A DNA stretch of 35,431 nucleotides from Chloroflexota bacterium (GTDB lineage Bacteria > Chloroflexota > Dehalococcoidia > Lucifugimonadales > UBA3495), in contig JAPPGG010000004.1 in assembly GCA_028875055.1 (NCBI GenBank), positions 2,952 through 38,382 on the forward strand, given 5' to 3'. The notes beneath the pieces are model-generated. The model was not told the origin of the DNA. It saw nothing but the letters and a program-made list of their open reading frames with translations, and did no database searches. Positions 1-8,400 of the stretch are shown in pieces; the stretch's first letter is position 1; each line of letters starts with the position of its first letter. Position numbers and translations under genes: made by a program.

Positions 1-100
1 AACCCCAAAACCGCCCCCCCCACCCGCCCAAAAAATTTGAAATACACAAAAAACCGGCCTGGGGTTCCCACAATAGGTTAAACTACAACCCCCACACGGC

Positions 101-121
101 CCCCCGGGCAAAGCCCGGGGG
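101..121 (-). terminator. GC-rich hairpin downstream of the DUF1538 operon
   Basis: A perfect 9-bp stem (101-109 with 113-121) closes an AAA loop. It is the first strong hairpin after the stop of the CBS gene on the minus strand, 52 nt downstream. There is no U-tract on the minus side, so termination is inferred from position and stem strength. The rest of 1-172 holds only C-rich low-complexity sequence; I see no gene there. Confidence 0.4.
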
Positions 122-172
122 CGCCTCTTTTGTGGCCGCTCGCGCCAAAAGTGGGGAGCTTCTACCTTGAAA

Positions 173-577
173 TCAGTCCTCCCCTTGTTCGCCCAGTACC
201 AGGTCCCGCAGGGTAACAATGCCCACCGGGTTCCGGCCGGCGTCCAGTACCAGCGCCCGGGAAATACCAAACCGCACCAGCAGGCGAATGGCGTAACGGG
301 CCAGCATATCCTGGGAAACTGTGATGGACGGTTTGCTCATAATTTCGTACACGTTAACCCGGTCCGGAGACCGGTCGGGCGCGGATACCTTGGACGCAAT
401 GTCCGAAATCAGCACCAGGCCAATTTCGTCGTCCCCATCCCGCCGGTCAACTGCCAGGGAGGACACATTGTGCTCTTTCATCAGGGCAATGGCCTCCGCC
501 ACCGTGGCCAACCCATCAATAGACCGGACATCCGTCGCCATCAGATCCCTGACCCTGACAACCCTTCCATCAATCAT
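173..577 (-). CDS. CBS-domain protein (stand-alone CBS pair)
   Basis: A 134-residue cytoplasmic protein that is essentially one Bateman module. The first CBS motif runs from about residue 8 (VRDLMATDVRSIDGLATVAEA) to about 65, and the second follows with VYEIMSKPSITVSQDMLARYA and ends in the typical GIVTLRDLV. CBS pairs generally bind adenine nucleotides (AMP, ATP, c-di-AMP) and gate a partner protein. It is the last gene of the four-gene operon: its ATG overlaps the TGA of the P-II-like gene (ATGA, 574-577), with an AGGA ribosome site about 5 nt upstream. The context suggests it is a sensor subunit of the DUF1538 membrane proteins. The ligand is not visible from sequence. Confidence 0.88.
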   Translation of the reverse strand: MIDGRVVRVRDLMATDVRSIDGLATVAEAIALMKEHNVSSLAVDRRDGDDEIGLVLISDIASKVSAPDRSPDRVNVYEIMSKPSITVSQDMLARYAIRLLVRFGISRALVLDAGRNPVGIVTLRDLVLGEQGED

Positions 578-924
578 ATTTCCTGCTTCACCTCGTCTCT
601 GATTGCAGACAGCTGGCTGCCCAGCCCCACCACATCCTCGATGTCCACCTGAAACGCTATTCCGGACCCGCTTTCGTCATCAAAGTGCCCGGCATCCCTG
701 ATGCCCTCAAGGATGTGCCTTGCGCGCGTATCGGCAACTATAAACAGCACCAGGTCACGCTGGTCCTCGAACTGCAACCCCAGGAAGGTCTTCCTGGGCT
801 CCATCCCCTCGCCCCGTACGCTGGTTATGATTGTCGCTCCAGTGGCTCCTCCGGACCGGCCGGCCTCGATCACCGCGTCGGTTCGGTCGTCGCTGACCAG
901 GGCTACGATTAACTTCATCCTCAT
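574..924 (-). CDS. P-II-like signalling protein of the DUF1538 operon
   Basis: A 116-residue P-II/GlnB-fold protein. I place the start at the ATG at 924-922, because it forms an ATGA overlap with the preceding DUF1538 stop and has a strong AGGAGGGAG site upstream; a longer in-frame start at 960 would add 12 unlikely residues. It opens [21 protein letters not shown] (ferredoxin-like strand and helix), has a T-loop-like stretch (RGEGMEPRKTFLGLQ) and ends with GSGIAFQVDIEDVVGL, the pattern of P-II relatives found beside DUF1538 genes. The classical uridylylated T-loop tyrosine is absent, so it is probably not GlnB/GlnK. It likely binds a nucleotide and regulates the adjacent membrane proteins; this is inferred from the family and the operon. 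Confidence 0.82.
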   Translation of the reverse strand: MRMKLIVALVSDDRTDAVIEAGRSGGATGATIITSVRGEGMEPRKTFLGLQFEDQRDLVLFIVADTRARHILEGIRDAGHFDDESGSGIAFQVDIEDVVGLGSQLSAIRDEVKQEI

Positions 925-1718
925 GATTCGCTCCCTCCTCGTGCCTTGCGGTCTTTCCACCGGTAGGTGTAGTTAGTGGCCATGGTGTAACCCAGCACAG
1001 TAATTATAGGGAATACGCTGGCAAAGGCTATCAGCCCGAACCCGTCTATCAGCGGACTCCGGCCCGGAATGCTGGCCGCCAGCCCCAGGCCCAGGGCCGC
1101 CACCACCGGTACGGTAACCGTTGACGTGGTTACGCCTCCGCTGTCGTAGGCCAGCGGGACAATGGTCTTGCTGGACTGAAAGGTCTGGACAATTACCACC
1201 AGGTAAGCGGCAATGATGTACCAGGGCAAGGGGGTGCCGGTTACTATTCTGAAGCATCCCAGCGACACTCCCACGGCGACGCCCACCGCCACCGCGAAAC
1301 GCAGCCCCCAGGCCTTTATGGCCCCGCCCGAAACCTCCTCTGCCTTGACCGATACCGCTATCAGGGCCGGCTCGGCCACCGTGGTCGCAAATCCTATGGC
1401 GGCTGCGAATACATAGACCAGCCAGTAGTTCCGCCAGTCCACTTCTCCATCAATTCCCAGCGTCCCCAACATATCCGGGGCGGTCAGCTGGCGGGCCATG
1501 GTTTCCCCGATGGGAAAGAGAGCCTGCTCCAGCCCGATGAGAAAGAGGGCCAGTCCCAACAGCACAAAGGCAAATCCCACCACCATCCGGCGGGCGTGCG
1601 GCAGCCTCCGTCGCAGCACCAGCACCTGGAAGACGGCCAGCACCCCCACAATTGGCGCGATGTCCTGAACGGTGGAAAACAGGGTGGGCCAGAGTATGTC
1701 GAAGAATCCCTCGCTCAT
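921..1718 (-). CDS. DUF1538 membrane protein, second copy
   Basis: A 265-residue polytopic membrane protein of the DUF1538 family (PF07556), with about seven hydrophobic segments. I choose the ATG at 1718 because it overlaps the stop of the upstream copy as ATGA. Two family signatures are visible: [14 protein letters not shown] in the first half and [20 protein letters not shown] in the second. Their spacing and small/polar composition suggest two pore-lining or substrate-binding loops, as in an internally duplicated transporter, but no substrate is established. It is translated between its paralogue and the P-II-like gene, so the two DUF1538 proteins probably assemble together. The short residual tail ([14 protein letters not shown]) is probably cytoplasmic. 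Confidence 0.85.
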   Translation of the reverse strand: MSEGFFDILWPTLFSTVQDIAPIVGVLAVFQVLVLRRRLPHARRMVVGFAFVLLGLALFLIGLEQALFPIGETMARQLTAPDMLGTLGIDGEVDWRNYWLVYVFAAAIGFATTVAEPALIAVSVKAEEVSGGAIKAWGLRFAVAVGVAVGVSLGCFRIVTGTPLPWYIIAAYLVVIVQTFQSSKTIVPLAYDSGGVTTSTVTVPVVAALGLGLAASIPGRSPLIDGFGLIAFASVFPIITVLGYTMATNYTYRWKDRKARGGSES

Positions 1719-2509
1719 GACACGATAATCCCGTAGGCCATTACAAAACACATTGGCGTCAGGCTGGCCAGGGCTATGATGCCAAACCCGTCAATCAGCG
1801 GATTGCGGCCGCGTATCGTTGTTGCCAGGCCAACTCCGAGGGCAGTGACCAGGGGTACCGTCATAGTGCTGGTAGTCACGCCCCCGGAGTCATAGGCAAT
1901 CCCCACAATCTCCGCGGGCGCGAACAGGGTCATCAGGGTAACAACCAGGTAGCCGCCAATAATCAACCGGTGGATGGGCCAGCCCTTGAGAATGCGCAGC
2001 ACGCCCAGCAACACCGCCGCGCCTACGGACAGGGCCACCACCAGGCGCAGATTGAAGGCATAACTGGCACGGGCCTCGGGCGTGTCGGCAATTGCCGCCC
2101 CCCGCGAGGCCACCTCGGCCGCCTCCTGGGCAATGGCAATCAGCGCCGGCTCCGCCACCGTGGCCCCAAATCCCAGGCAGAAGGCAAAGGCCAGCAGGGC
2201 AGTCAGGCTCCGTTTGTTGGCGAACCCCTGGGCCAGCGTCTCACCCAGCGGGAAGAGGCCATACTCCAAACCCTGCATGAACAGGGAAAGGCCGGCCACC
2301 ACGCAGATCAGGCCCACCATTACTCCCCAGAAATTCGGGAAGGGCTGCTGCAGCACCACGATCTGAAAGAATGAGATAACCAGGATTATCGGCGCCAGGT
2401 CGCGCACGGATAACAGTATGCGGTGAAGGGCCCCGCCAACGGGGCGGACCAGTCGTCTAACCAGTGGGCGTTTGGTTTGCCCGGCCAGGGCCATTATGGT
2501 GGGGGGCAT
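1715..2509 (-). CDS. DUF1538 membrane protein, first copy
   Basis: A 264-residue DUF1538 paralogue and first gene of the operon. It shares with its neighbour the motifs [20 protein letters not shown] and [20 protein letters not shown], and has a similar number of hydrophobic helices. A basic N-terminal stretch ([13 protein letters not shown]) precedes the first membrane helix and should face the cytoplasm. No strong ribosome site precedes the ATG at 2509, and an internal ATG (residue 6) is also possible. In many genomes DUF1538 occurs as a two-domain fusion; here the halves are separate genes coupled by a 4-nt overlap. The transported substrate is unknown. Confidence 0.84.
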   Translation of the reverse strand: MPPTIMALAGQTKRPLVRRLVRPVGGALHRILLSVRDLAPIILVISFFQIVVLQQPFPNFWGVMVGLICVVAGLSLFMQGLEYGLFPLGETLAQGFANKRSLTALLAFAFCLGFGATVAEPALIAIAQEAAEVASRGAAIADTPEARASYAFNLRLVVALSVGAAVLLGVLRILKGWPIHRLIIGGYLVVTLMTLFAPAEIVGIAYDSGGVTTSTMTVPLVTALGVGLATTIRGRNPLIDGFGIIALASLTPMCFVMAYGIIVS

Positions 2510-2825
2510 CGTGAATGCTTGGAGCGGGCAATGTCTGGAAAAAATGCCAGCGACTTCCAGCTACCTCCAACAGGGATTCAAAGTGGCAGGCTGCTAATGA
2601 TAGCAGGGGAATGGGAGGAGGGGCATTTGCTTCTGTCCCGCTGGACGGTAGCCGACGCTTCGGGATGATAGCACCGTCCCTCCAGGGCCTTCAAGGAGAT
2701 CGCAGAACCGGATGCTGGCAAAAGGCTGCCGGGCGCCGCCGCAACCTCGACCAGGCATCCTCCCCGGCCGCGATAAGAGGTCGCCAAAATCTCTTTTCCA
2801 GGCTTCGCGGAAGGGACCCCTGGTC
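2510..2825 (-). other. Gene-free 316-nt leader region with one stable hairpin
   Basis: No convincing gene lies here. On the minus strand it is the upstream region of the DUF1538 operon. It contains a 7-bp perfect stem (GGACGGT at 2643-2649 with ACCGTCC at 2673-2679) enclosing 23 nt, which could be part of a structured 5' leader. It does not match a riboswitch class I can name. Confidence 0.35.
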
Positions 2826-3998
2826 CTAAATTGACCCGTCCGGCTCCAGTCCCAGCAATACGCGACCGAATTGCTGGCCACCCAGGTCCATTATCAGGCC
2901 ATCCCGGTGGGCCACCGCCTGGGCGTCCCGGTGAAATCGTTGCATCGGTTCGGACTCGAAAAGGGCATGTCCGCCGCTGAGGTCGAACAGGCGATTGACC
3001 GCCTGCAGCCCCAGTTGGGTGCAAAAGGCCTTGTCCCTCCGGAACCTGGCCCGTTCCAGGGTGGTAAAAGGCTCGCCTTCGCGGCCCTTCCGCAGCGTTT
3101 CCGCCACATCCCCTTCCATCAAGGCCTGGGCCGCATCCACTTCCGCGCAGGCCTGCGACAGGCGCAGGTGGATTGCCGAAGAGTCGGCGGTTCTGCCCGG
3201 GCCGGAGGTCCCCGACAGCTTTTCCACGAACTCGTCAATCATTCCCCGGGCGAGGCCAATCATCGGGGCTACCAGGTCCCAGCCCAGCATAACCGGCACA
3301 GGCACCCGGTACCGGTCCTGGCCATGCAGTTGCCAGCCGCTCAAATCCGAGTCCCCGGCCGTGCTTACCTCCACCACCCGGTGGGCCGGAATGAATATGT
3401 CCTCTACGGCGATATCCTTGCTGCCGCTGCCCTTCAGCCCAGAAACGTACCAGGTGTCCACTATCCGGTAGTCTCCCCTGGGGACCAGCACCCAGTTTCG
3501 GGTTCCTATGCCCGCGACACCCAGCATTATCCAGGAAGCCGAGTCGCAGCCGCTGGAGAACTCCCACCGGCCCGAAAGGCGGTAACCACCTTCCACCGGG
3601 GTGCAGGTGGACTTGCCAGGGCTGAGGGAACTTGAGCACAGGCAATCCGGCCCATTGCCGAAAACCTCTTCCTGCGCCTGCTGGGGCCAGTAACCCACCA
3701 GCCACGAGTGCGCCACCCACAGCGAGTAGCACCAGGAGGTTGAAGCGCACCCCCGTCCCAGTTCCACCCCCACGTCATGGGAAATTCCGTAGTCTACGTC
3801 CAGGCCGCCGTACCGCTTTGGTACGCCTATGAGGTGAAGCCCCGCATCCAGTATTTCCTTGACCGTCTCTTCAGGAACCCGGCGCAGCTCTTCAGTCTGC
3901 GGCGCCCTCGCCTTCACAATGGGCATCAGGGTCGCGGCCCGCTTAACCAGTTGGTCACGGGACAAAACCGCGGGGGAAGCAGCAGGGTTGGCAGTCAT
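2826..3998 (-). CDS. Acyl-CoA-dehydrogenase-fold flavoprotein, HsaA-like monooxygenase group
   Basis: A 390-residue protein with the three-part acyl-CoA dehydrogenase fold: an N-terminal helical domain (about 10-120), a central beta domain (about 125-220, with SPGKSTCTPVEGGYRLSGRW and SGLKGSGSKDIAVEDIFIP) and a C-terminal four-helix domain. The sequence resembles the two-component group-D flavin monooxygenases such as HsaA (3-hydroxy-9,10-secoandrostatriene-dione hydroxylase) more than true acyl-CoA dehydrogenases: the usual catalytic Glu context is absent, and it has GGLDVDYGISHDVGVELGRGC early on. Such enzymes use reduced FMN or FAD from a separate reductase to hydroxylate aromatic or steroid-like compounds. 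No reductase is adjacent. Start: ATG at 3998 with AAAGGG about 7 nt upstream. The substrate cannot be assigned. Confidence 0.8.
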   Translation of the reverse strand: MTANPAASPAVLSRDQLVKRAATLMPIVKARAPQTEELRRVPEETVKEILDAGLHLIGVPKRYGGLDVDYGISHDVGVELGRGCASTSWCYSLWVAHSWLVGYWPQQAQEEVFGNGPDCLCSSSLSPGKSTCTPVEGGYRLSGRWEFSSGCDSASWIMLGVAGIGTRNWVLVPRGDYRIVDTWYVSGLKGSGSKDIAVEDIFIPAHRVVEVSTAGDSDLSGWQLHGQDRYRVPVPVMLGWDLVAPMIGLARGMIDEFVEKLSGTSGPGRTADSSAIHLRLSQACAEVDAAQALMEGDVAETLRKGREGEPFTTLERARFRRDKAFCTQLGLQAVNRLFDLSGGHALFESEPMQRFHRDAQAVAHRDGLIMDLGGQQFGRVLLGLEPDGSI

Positions 3999-4101
3999 AT
4001 GGCACCCTTTCCAAAGGTGTAGTCAGACTGAGTCGGGTACGTTGGCGCAAGCCCCATACTACAAGCGGCAGAAAGAAAGGGCAATGGCGGGATTTTGCGG
4101 G

Positions 4102-4917
4102 TTATTCTTCCCGGGTGCGGTCCAATCGCTCTTCCAGGCGGCGGAGAGCTTCCTGGGTCGCATGAATTTCTCTAAGCAACTGGTCGCTGGTGGGAGGCGT
4201 CTGCAATTCCTCAAGCCTGTCCCGCTTGGCTTCGTCCAGGTTGTTGATGATGATTGCGATGAACATATTGATCACCACGAAGGTACCCACCACCACAAAG
4301 CTGACGAAGTAAGTCCACGCCAGCGGATGCAGTTCCATGGCCGTGAACATCACCTCCGTCCAACCCTCCAGCGTAATGATGTTGAACAGGGTAAGTACTG
4401 AGATGCCCAGGTTCCCCCAGTTCTCGGGGTCGTGGGCATGGAACAGGTGGTAGCCCATGATGGCGTAGATGTAAACGACGATGCTCATCAGTATGGTAAC
4501 GTGCATCACGCTGGGTATTGAGCGCACCAGGGCCGCCACAATCAGCCGCAGGTCCTGGACGGCCGATACCAGCCGTACCACCCGCAGCAGCCTGGCCAGG
4601 CGGGCAATCATTGCGAACTGGCCGGTGGCCGGCACCAGCGCAAACACGATCACCAGGAAATCAAATACATTCCACCCGTCCAAGAAGTACCGGTAAGAAC
4701 GTGGGACCAGGGCAAACAGCTTCAGCGCGGCCTCCACTATGAATATGCCCAGGGCTACCTGGTTGCCCAGGTCCATCAGGCTGCCAAACCTGCGGCTCAG
4801 TTCCGGGGAAGTTTCCAGGCCCAGCAGGACTCCATTAGCGATGATGACGCCGATGATGAAGTACTCGAAGGTGTGGGAGTAAACCAGGCTGGAAGAGAGT
4901 TGAACCAGTCGTGTCAT
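4102..4917 (-). CDS. Single-repeat voltage-gated cation channel (BacNav/BacCav type)
   Basis: A 271-residue ion_trans (PF00520) protein of the six-helix, one-repeat type that works as a tetramer in the plasma membrane. S1-S3 lie at about 15-100. S4 carries four arginines every third residue (R106, R109, R112, R115), the normal voltage-sensor pattern. The pore loop holds TLEGWTE (182-188): it keeps the T-L-E-x-W frame of NaChBac-like channels, but has Gly after the Glu and a second acidic residue at 188, reminiscent of calcium-channel repeats. S6 is at about 202-226, followed by a charged C-terminal coiled coil (about 229-270), as in BacNav channels. No clear ribosome site precedes the ATG at 4917, so the start is moderately certain. 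Sodium versus calcium selectivity is inference. Confidence 0.88.
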   Translation of the reverse strand: MTRLVQLSSSLVYSHTFEYFIIGVIIANGVLLGLETSPELSRRFGSLMDLGNQVALGIFIVEAALKLFALVPRSYRYFLDGWNVFDFLVIVFALVPATGQFAMIARLARLLRVVRLVSAVQDLRLIVAALVRSIPSVMHVTILMSIVVYIYAIMGYHLFHAHDPENWGNLGISVLTLFNIITLEGWTEVMFTAMELHPLAWTYFVSFVVVGTFVVINMFIAIIINNLDEAKRDRLEELQTPPTSDQLLREIHATQEALRRLEERLDRTREE

Positions 4918-5433
4918 GGGAGGCGTGCTGGGAAAAGTTCTTCAGGCGCTCTTCAGTTATGGTAGTTCCGCTCCGCCCCAGGTCACCTTCTCAGGTTTCA
5001 TTGGGGGATTCGGGCCAGCCGGTACAGTTTAGCATAACCTCTTGCGGGCAACCCGTTTCCTTTTGTCCCTTCCCTGGTAAATCGCCACCTGGCCCGGCAG
5101 CAAATTACGCCAGTCCCTCCGCCGGGCCAAGTGGGGCGCTTCAGTCTTGTCGAGGGCCCTTAAACTCTCACCGCTACGACCTGGAATGCCCACCGAAATC
5201 AGCCCGATGGACCTGCGCCTGGCTTGCTGGACGAAGTGATTCCCCCTCTCATTCAGCGGCGCTTCATGGCTCTTCCGCACAACCCGGTTGCCCTGCCTTC
5301 CCGCATGCAACAGCGCCGATGCAACGCCGTCAGTCAGGCCACAAAGAGCCATGAAGCCGAGGGTGCCTTCATGCGGAGGACGCCGCTGCGCAAGGCAACG
5401 GCGTCCCGCAATATCCCCTGGTTGGCAGCCTTC
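4918..5433. other. Gene-free 516-nt region with a long inverted repeat
   Basis: No gene with family resemblance is seen. The region contains a 14-bp perfect inverted repeat (GCTTCATGGCTCTT at 5261-5274 with AAGAGCCATGAAGC at 5344-5357, 69-nt loop). Nearer the cadherin gene is an 8-bp hairpin (5378-5385 with 5399-5406). Confidence 0.5.
5378..5406 (-). terminator. Hairpin after the giant cadherin-like gene
   Basis: An 8-bp GC-rich stem (GGACGCCG / CGGCGTCC) with a 13-nt loop lies 28 nt downstream of the stop of the 7.3-kb gene on the minus strand. No U-tract follows, so it is only a candidate terminator or 3'-end stabiliser. Confidence 0.35.
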
Positions 5434-8400
5434 CTAGAACCTGGGACGACGCCTGGCCCGGAAGAACAACCACAGGCTCAGGGCCAGCAGGGTCCCGCCC
5501 AACGCCATTATCAGAACAGGCCAGACCGACATGCCCTCTTCGTCCACTGTCTCCGGCACCAGCTGCGCTTGCTGCAATAGCGGCCCCGGTGTGGGCTCAG
5601 TTTCCACCGACACTCCTGGCTCCGGCGTAGGCGTCACCACGCTGCCCGCTTCGGCCACCGCCTGCGGGACCAGTAGAGGGAGCTTGAGGTCCGCCCGCTC
5701 GGCCTCCGGTGCTGGTTCCGGTTGGGTCGTAGGAACGGGAGTCGCGCCGGGGGCTGGAACGGGCGCCGGGGTAGGCGAGGCCTCCGGAATCGGCTCATCC
5801 ATGCCGAACAGCGCCCCCAGGGTCGTCAGGACAAAGCAGTCCAGCGACGTCAAGCCCGCAACCCTGATGGTTATCCACCCATCATCGCCAAGGGTGAAGT
5901 TGAACTGCACCGGCCTCCACTCGCCCGTGGCGTAATCCCGGGCATAGACCGTGAACGCTCCCAGCCGGTGGGCCTCACGCACCACCTCTGCGCTGCCAAA
6001 GTCCTCGGCCTTCATTCGGAATTGTATGGTTGCCGCTTTGACCAGCGATACGCTGGTTTCCGGCGTACCCCAGTTGTCGTAGAAGCCAAGCGCCAGGGCC
6101 GCCTGCACCTCCTCGTCGCCGGCATCAAAGGGGCACCGCGTCAACGACGAATCCACCCTTACCCAGTAGTACACCGAGCGCGACCCCGCCGGGAATGTAA
6201 CCCCCGCGGACCCGTCGGGAGTCCAGACAGTGGTCTCCTCTCCGGGCCCAACCCTGCCGGCGGCCTGGGTTGCCGGATTGTATATCGGGACCTCCAGCAC
6301 ATCGGTCAAGTCTATGGCGATTTCAATGGCATCCACGGCGCCCCGACCATCGGACACGGTCATAACGACTTCATAGGTAGCCTTGCTCTCCAGGTCCAGC
6401 GTTGCCCTGGTAATCAACTGACCGTTTGTACTATCCAGGGCGAAGGCGTCGGCGTCGGTTCCGCCCAGCTCGTAAGTCAGCTCGTCTCCATCCGGGTCTA
6501 TCGCCGTTACCGGCTCACCGATGTAAACGCCCAGCCCAGTATGTTCCTCCACGTCCCGGGAAGCCCTGACCCCCTCTTCAAAATAGGGCGGGCGGTTCTG
6601 GTCGCTCGAGCCGCCGGTGACGCCGCCGCCCCCGATGATGGTGTAGGGTGGGGACGGAAGCCTGGGCGCAGGCGTTGGAACAGGTGTCGGCGCAGGTGTC
6701 GGCTGCAGTGGAGGCGGAGGAGGGTCATTGTCGTCGTCGCGAATCGTTACTGTCGTGGAATTTACAGTCCCCGCAGCCACTTTTGTCGGCATGCTCGCCC
6801 CAAAGGACACCGTGACGGTTTCATTGCTCTTGTCCGAATCGTGGTTCGCTGTGAAGGCAAGTGTTATTGAATCATCTCCTGGAACAAACTCCACGGACGA
6901 TGGGATGGAAAAGTCGGAATCGGGTCCGGTACTACTTGCCGCATCAAAGCTTATAGACTGCCGACGGTCGGCGGTCGGATCGAGATTCACCCTGATGCTA
7001 ACCCTGCTGCCTTCCCTCACCGAGTAGCCTGAAGAGGCAAAACTGGCAGTTAAATTGAACCAGTCCGCTTCCGGCTTGGCCTGGGTCCTGCCTCTAACGG
7101 TTTCGGAAAATGACCCCCCTCCCTCGGAGTTCTCCGCGTTTACCATTACCTCGTACTCGGTATCGGGCAAGAGGTTGTCCAGCTCTTTCTGGGTATTGGA
7201 TGTTTCTTCCTCGGCCCAATTGTTGGTGCCCTGTGGAGAGTATTTCAGATTATAGCCACTGATGTCTGGACCATCGTTCTCGGGCGGCGACCACTTGACC
7301 ATAAGCCCGCTCTTTTCATTGCCGGGGCTGGGCATCACCGCGTTGATGGTTACCTTGCCTGGTGGCTCGTTGACGTCCACCACATTGATCGTAACCACTA
7401 TGGTATCGGTCAGATTGGACGGGTCGGTGGCCTTGACCGTAACCGTATAGCTCTGCTTGGTCTCATAATCCAGGGCCACTTTGGTCTGAATTTGTCCGCT
7501 GGACTGTACTATGTCAAAGCTGGCGGCATCAGTCCCCTCCAGGGTGTAGGTCAGCGCCTTCCTCTCGGGGTCAGTTGCCCTGACCGGCTGCCCCACATTG
7601 GCCCCGATGGATGCATTCTCCGCCACCTGGCGGGTCACGCTGGCTTGCGAGAACTCTGGCGGTTGCGGGTCCGGCGGCCTGGCGTCAACCCGGTTGGTCG
7701 TAATGCCGTGGGCCGTCTTGCCACTGCCCTGGCCGTCAGTGTATGACGCCGTCGCCCGCAGGTACTTGTTAACGTCGGCCGTCACCGGCGTGTAGGTCGC
7801 GCTGGTGGCGCCCGTCCCCGTGGCGTTGGTCCAGGCGCCGCTCCGGGACGAAGACGTGGCCCACTGCCAGGTCAGTCCGGTCACACCGTCATCGTCGTCT
7901 TCCAGGGAAGCCCCCAGTTGCTGGTCTTCCTGCGGCTGTTCATTGGAGAAGGTAACCACCCCACTCTCATCAACGTTGTTCACGCTGATTGTTATGTCCA
8001 TGGTGTCGTCGGCGGTGATGTTGGGGTCACCGACATCATCAACGCCATCCCGCACCAGGATAGTTACCGAGTAGCTGCTCTTGGTCTCATAATCCAGCGC
8101 GTCCTTGGTGCGCAGCTGGATGCCGTTGCTGTGACTCTGCGTGAAGTTGAAAGAATCCTTGTCGGTCCCGCCCAGCACGTAGGTCAGCCTGTTGGCAGCA
8201 TCCTCGTCGGTGGCCTTGAAGGGCGAGCCGATGTTGCGGCTGGCCGGCGTGTTTTCGTCAACCGATACCGTGCTCGTTTCGGAGCTGAACTTCGGGTCTT
8301 CGTTGACGTTGATGACGGTAACCGTTACCGACAGCGTAACGCTCTGTTCGGTGTTGTCCGTTACCTTGACCGTAATGTTATGGACGTTGTTAGCGCCCGA

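Noticed and set aside
2640-2700. T-box-like antiterminator in the DUF1538 leader
   Set aside because: Some resemblance to GGTGGTACCGCG on the minus strand, but the core bases do not match and the operon has no amino-acid link.
5029-5352. 107-codon minus-strand frame in the gene-free region after the channel gene
   Set aside because: No ribosome site, no recognisable family, and it spans the inverted-repeat arms; composition looks non-coding.
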